Assembly (NCBI RefSeq): GCF_001517405.1 | Contig: NZ_LN907827.1 | Coordinates: 510,616 to 574,615 of the forward strand | From: Duffyella gerundensis | Lineage (GTDB): Bacteria; Pseudomonadota; Gammaproteobacteria; Enterobacterales; Enterobacteriaceae | Direction of reading: 5' to 3' | Length of the DNA stretch: 64,000 nucleotides | Shown: in pieces, positions 61,820-64,000 of the stretch | Layout of the letters: the number at the start of each line of letters is the position of its first letter | Position numbering within the stretch: the stretch's first letter is position 1 | Translations under genes and position numbers: made by a program | The notes under the pieces: model-generated | What the model was told of the DNA's origin: nothing | Databases searched by the model: none | The model's input: only the letters and a program-made list of their open reading frames with translations

Positions 61820-61866
61820 TGGTGGCCCCTGCTGGACTTGAACCAGCGACCAAGCGATTATGAGTC
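61768..61866. repeat. Right attachment repeat (within and downstream of ileX)
   Basis: Direct partner of 54863-54961, 96 of 99 bases identical. The identity stops at tRNA position 30, in the anticodon stem, setting the outer limit of the crossover. Confidence 0.92.
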
Positions 61867-61895
61867 GCCTGCTCTAACCACTGAGCTAAGGGGCC
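61820..61895 (-). tRNA. ileX: tRNA-Ile2 (anticodon CAT, lysidine type)
   Basis: 76 bases with encoded CCA. Acceptor GGCCCCT / AGGGGCC, D-arm GCTCAGTGGTTAGAGC, anticodon loop CTCATAA, T-arm CTGGTTCAAGTCCAG. The sequence matches E. coli ileX, whose CAU anticodon is modified to lysidine to read AUA. It neighbours mug and rpoD as in E. coli. The gene is intact although an element is integrated in its 3' half. Confidence 0.95.
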
Positions 61896-62284
61896 AGCGG
61901 AGCCGGGATTATAATGTATCTGTGCAGGGCGATCCAGCAATGTCATGCTGGTTGTTGGTTTTTAAACCAATAGCTTACCGATAAGAAACGGTGTCAAAAA
62001 ACAATGCGAAACGGCTCAAAACGAGACGTTCCCTGTATCGTCAATTCAGCAGCTGATGAACATTTTCACAAGAAAGACCTTGCTCTCGATAGTTCTCGTT
62101 TGGCAAATAGAGCACCACAACAGAGAACTGTCATTCCAAAACTCCAAAACTCCAAAACTCCAAAACTCCAAAACTCCAAAACTCCAAAACTCCAAAACTC
62201 CAAAACCCCAACATTCCAAACCACCCGCTATAATTCCCTGCTCATGCCGCTCAGCGGCGCACGTTAATACACAGACCGGACGTT
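61896..62284 (+). other. ileX-mug intergenic region with octamer repeat
   Basis: 389 bases between divergent ileX and mug. It holds the ileX promoter region, an 8-bp tandem repeat (62136-62207) and the mug upstream region. The open frames through the repeat encode only repetitive peptides and are not credible genes. Confidence 0.7.
62136..62207. repeat. 8-bp tandem repeat (CCAAAACT, eight copies plus one variant)
   Basis: Eight perfect consecutive CCAAAACT units (62136-62199) followed by CCAAAACC. It is 77 bases upstream of the mug start, so length changes could alter promoter spacing. Confidence 0.95.
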
Positions 62285-62803
62285 ATGGATCAGCATCACA
62301 TCACCGACATTATTGAACCCAATCTACGCGTGCTGTTTTGCGGCATCAATCCTGGCAGTTCTTCGGCGCATACCGGGTTTCATTTTGCTTATGGCGGTAA
62401 TCGTTTCTGGAAGGTGATTTATCAGGCGGGTTTTACACACGAGCAACTGAGGCCGGAAGAGGAGATGCGGCTGCTGGAAACCGGCTGTGGCATCACTATG
62501 CTGGTTGAGCGGCCAACGGTGCAGGCCAGTGAGCTGGCAACGGCCGAGTTGCGCGAAGGTGGAGAGAAGCTGATGGAGAAAATCGCGCTTTATCAGCCCG
62601 CGGCGCTGGCGATCCTCGGTAAGGAGGCGTTCAGAAAGGCGTTTCGGCAAAGCAAAGTGGAGTGGGGCAGGCAGGCGATAACTATCGGTCGCACTGAAGT
62701 ATGGGTATTGCCCAATCCCAGCGGCTTAAACCGAGCTTCGCTGGATGAGCTGGTCAGCGCCTACGGTGAATTGCATCAGGCGCTGCCTGAATGGCAGGCA
62801 TAA
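62285..62803 (+). CDS. mug: G/U mismatch-specific DNA glycosylase Mug
   Basis: A 172-residue glycosylase (E. coli Mug 168) removing uracil and ethenocytosine from mispairs. Family motif [11 protein letters not shown] near residue 18 with the catalytic Asn, [12 protein letters not shown], and the intercalating segment LPNPSGLNR. Start ATG 62285. Convergent with rpoD, as in E. coli. Confidence 0.95.
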   Translation: MDQHHITDIIEPNLRVLFCGINPGSSSAHTGFHFAYGGNRFWKVIYQAGFTHEQLRPEEEMRLLETGCGITMLVERPTVQASELATAELREGGEKLMEKIALYQPAALAILGKEAFRKAFRQSKVEWGRQAITIGRTEVWVLPNPSGLNRASLDELVSAYGELHQALPEWQA

Positions 62804-62805
62804 AA

Positions 62806-62829
62806 AACCCCGCGTTAGCGGGGTTTTTA
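62806..62829. terminator. Bidirectional terminator between mug and rpoD
   Basis: AACCCCGC / GCGGGGTT (62806-62813 with 62818-62825), 4-base loop, flanked by A runs on one side and T runs on the other, so it works on both strands. Confidence 0.9.
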
Positions 62830-62848
62830 TATTAATCAGCCGGGCCGA

Positions 62849-64000
62849 TTAATCATCAAGGAAGCTACGCAGCACTTCGGAGCGGCTTGGATGGCGCAGC
62901 TTACGCAGCGCTTTTGCTTCGATCTGACGGATACGCTCACGCGTTACGTCAAACTGCTTGCCCACTTCTTCCAGCGTATGGTCGGTGTTCATATCGATAC
63001 CGAAGCGCATACGCAGCACTTTTGCTTCGCGAGCGGTAAGGCCAGCGAGCACATCGTGGGTAGCGGAGCGCAGGCTCTCTGACGTTGCAGAATCCAATGG
63101 CAGTTCCAGCGTGGTATCTTCGATAAAATCACCCAGATGTGAATCTTCATCATCACCAATCGGCGTCTCCATAGAGATCGGCTCTTTAGCGATTTTCAGC
63201 ACCTTACGGATCTTATCTTCCGGCATCAGCATACGTTCAGCCAGCTCTTCCGGCGTCGGCTCGCGGCCCATCTCCTGCAACATCTGGCGCGAAATACGGT
63301 TGAGTTTGTTAATTGTCTCAATCATATGTACCGGAATACGGATGGTACGCGCCTGGTCAGCGATAGAGCGGGTAATCGCCTGACGGATCCACCAGGTTGC
63401 ATAGGTCGAGAACTTGTAACCACGGCGGTATTCAAACTTATCTACCGCTTTCATCAGGCCGATGTTGCCTTCCTGAATCAGATCAAGGAACTGCAAGCCA
63501 CGGTTGGTGTATTTCTTAGCAATCGAAATAACCAGACGCAAGTTCGCTTCAACCATCTCTTTCTTCGCGCGGCGGGCTTTCGCTTCGCCAATCGACATGC
63601 GACGGTTGATATCCTTAACCTGCTCGATGGTCAGCCCGGTCTCTTCTTCAATCTGCAGCAGTTTTTGCAGGCTGCGCTGTACGTCGTCTGCCACTTCAAG
63701 CAGTTTTTCTGACCATGGCTTGTTCATCGCCAGAGCAGCTTTGAACCAGGTCTCGCTGGTTTCATTGCCGGTAAACAGCGTAATGAAGTTTTTCTTTGGC
63801 ATTTTGCACTGCTCAACGCAGAGCTTGAGAATGATACGCTCCTGGGTACGCACGCGATCCATCATGGTACGCATGCTGTTAACCAGGTAATCAAACTGCT
63901 TTGGAACCAGACGGAACTGCTTGAACACGTCAGATAAGTTCTGGATCTCAGCGACGGCATCAGCATGGCTGCGGCCTTTTGCTTTGATCACTTTACGCGT
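62849..64000 (-). CDS. rpoD: RNA polymerase sigma-70 factor RpoD, C-terminal part (cut by window edge)
   Basis: The frame is open to the right edge; about 384 C-terminal residues of roughly 613 are present. Region 2 contains [14 protein letters not shown] with the -10-recognising helix, region 3 [15 protein letters not shown], and region 4 [19 protein letters not shown] with the -35 helix-turn-helix, ending RSFLDD. Housekeeping sigma factor. The start codon and region 1 lie outside the window. Confidence 0.97.
   Translation of the reverse strand, partial: TRKVIKAKGRSHADAVAEIQNLSDVFKQFRLVPKQFDYLVNSMRTMMDRVRTQERIILKLCVEQCKMPKKNFITLFTGNETSETWFKAALAMNKPWSEKLLEVADDVQRSLQKLLQIEEETGLTIEQVKDINRRMSIGEAKARRAKKEMVEANLRLVISIAKKYTNRGLQFLDLIQEGNIGLMKAVDKFEYRRGYKFSTYATWWIRQAITRSIADQARTIRIPVHMIETINKLNRISRQMLQEMGREPTPEELAERMLMPEDKIRKVLKIAKEPISMETPIGDDEDSHLGDFIEDTTLELPLDSATSESLRSATHDVLAGLTAREAKVLRMRFGIDMNTDHTLEEVGKQFDVTRERIRQIEAKALRKLRHPSRSEVLRSFLDD

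Larger units (their letters stand above)
54962..61866. mobile_element. Decayed P2-type prophage / genomic island integrated in ileX
   Basis: 6,905 bases bounded by 99-bp direct repeats, one within the intact tRNA-Ile gene. It contains a P2-type integrase, the 3' tip of a repressor gene, one phage hub/spike gene, and two cargo genes of lower G+C than the host. No replication, packaging, capsid or lysis genes remain, so it cannot be a functional phage. It could still be excised by its integrase. Confidence 0.9.

Noticed and set aside
62136..62207. Possible CRISPR array
   Set aside because: The repeat unit is 8 bases with no spacers. It is a simple tandem repeat. The CAAGC array was rejected as CRISPR for the same reason.
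62004..62316. Two overlapping rightward frames encoding repeated Lys-Leu-Gln-Asn-Ser-Lys-Thr-Pro peptides
   Set aside because: They are translations of the 8-bp tandem repeat, with no ribosome site and no family resemblance. One even overlaps the mug start.

Overview
This window is chromosomal DNA of a gammaproteobacterium of the order Enterobacterales. It is most likely an Erwiniaceae member (Pantoea or a close Erwinia relative). The basis is near-identical E. coli-type gene order and protein sequence across the mla, murA, rplU-rpmA, ftsH-glmM, nusA-infB-pnp and rpoD blocks, combined with local differences from E. coli: yhbE, mtr and other neighbours are absent, and an enterobactin locus sits beside obgE. 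Genus assignment is inference from memory of these families.

Layout. 1-9991: end of kdsD and yrbG (leftward); mlaFEDCB (retrograde phospholipid transport), ibaG and murA (rightward); sfsB and ispB (leftward); rplU, rpmA and obgE (rightward). 10043-28026: a complete enterobactin biosynthesis, export, uptake and hydrolysis locus (entH-A-B-E-C, fepB, entS, fepDGC, entF-ybdZ-fes, fepA). All three of its divergent intergenic regions carry Fur-box-like palindromes. It lies as a block between obgE and dacB, without entD and fepE. 28082-48921: core housekeeping genes dacB, greA, yhbY, rlmE-ftsH, folP-glmM, secG, tRNA-Leu(GAG), initiator tRNA-Met, rimP-nusA-infB-rbfA-truB-rpsO-pnp, nlpI, a small yrbN-like leader ORF and deaD. 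49123-54790: yhbW, an AT-rich gap, a translationally coupled beta-carbonic anhydrase and SulP transporter pair, and a membrane-bound diguanylate cyclase.

54962-61866: a 6.9-kb element integrated in the 3' half of tRNA-Ile(CAU) (ileX), bounded by 99-bp direct repeats. It carries a P2-type integrase, the last codons of a phage repressor fused head-on to a phage hub/spike gene (evidence of a large internal deletion of a prophage), an AT-rich cargo gene resembling the anticodon nuclease RloC (ABC ATPase with a zinc hook and an R-E-H triad spaced as in PrrC), and an unrecognised 178-residue protein. The strongest candidate for a notable system is this decayed prophage acting as a carrier of a probable tRNA-cleaving anti-phage gene. 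62285-64000: mug (rightward) and the 3' part of rpoD (leftward, running off the window).

Working together. The Mla genes keep the outer membrane asymmetric beside the peptidoglycan precursor gene murA. The enterobactin block makes the siderophore from chorismate (EntC-B-A, EntE-B-F with YbdZ and EntH), exports it (EntS), reimports the ferric form (FepA, FepB, FepDGC) and releases the iron (Fes). The metY-pnp cluster links transcription elongation, ribosome assembly, initiation and RNA decay.
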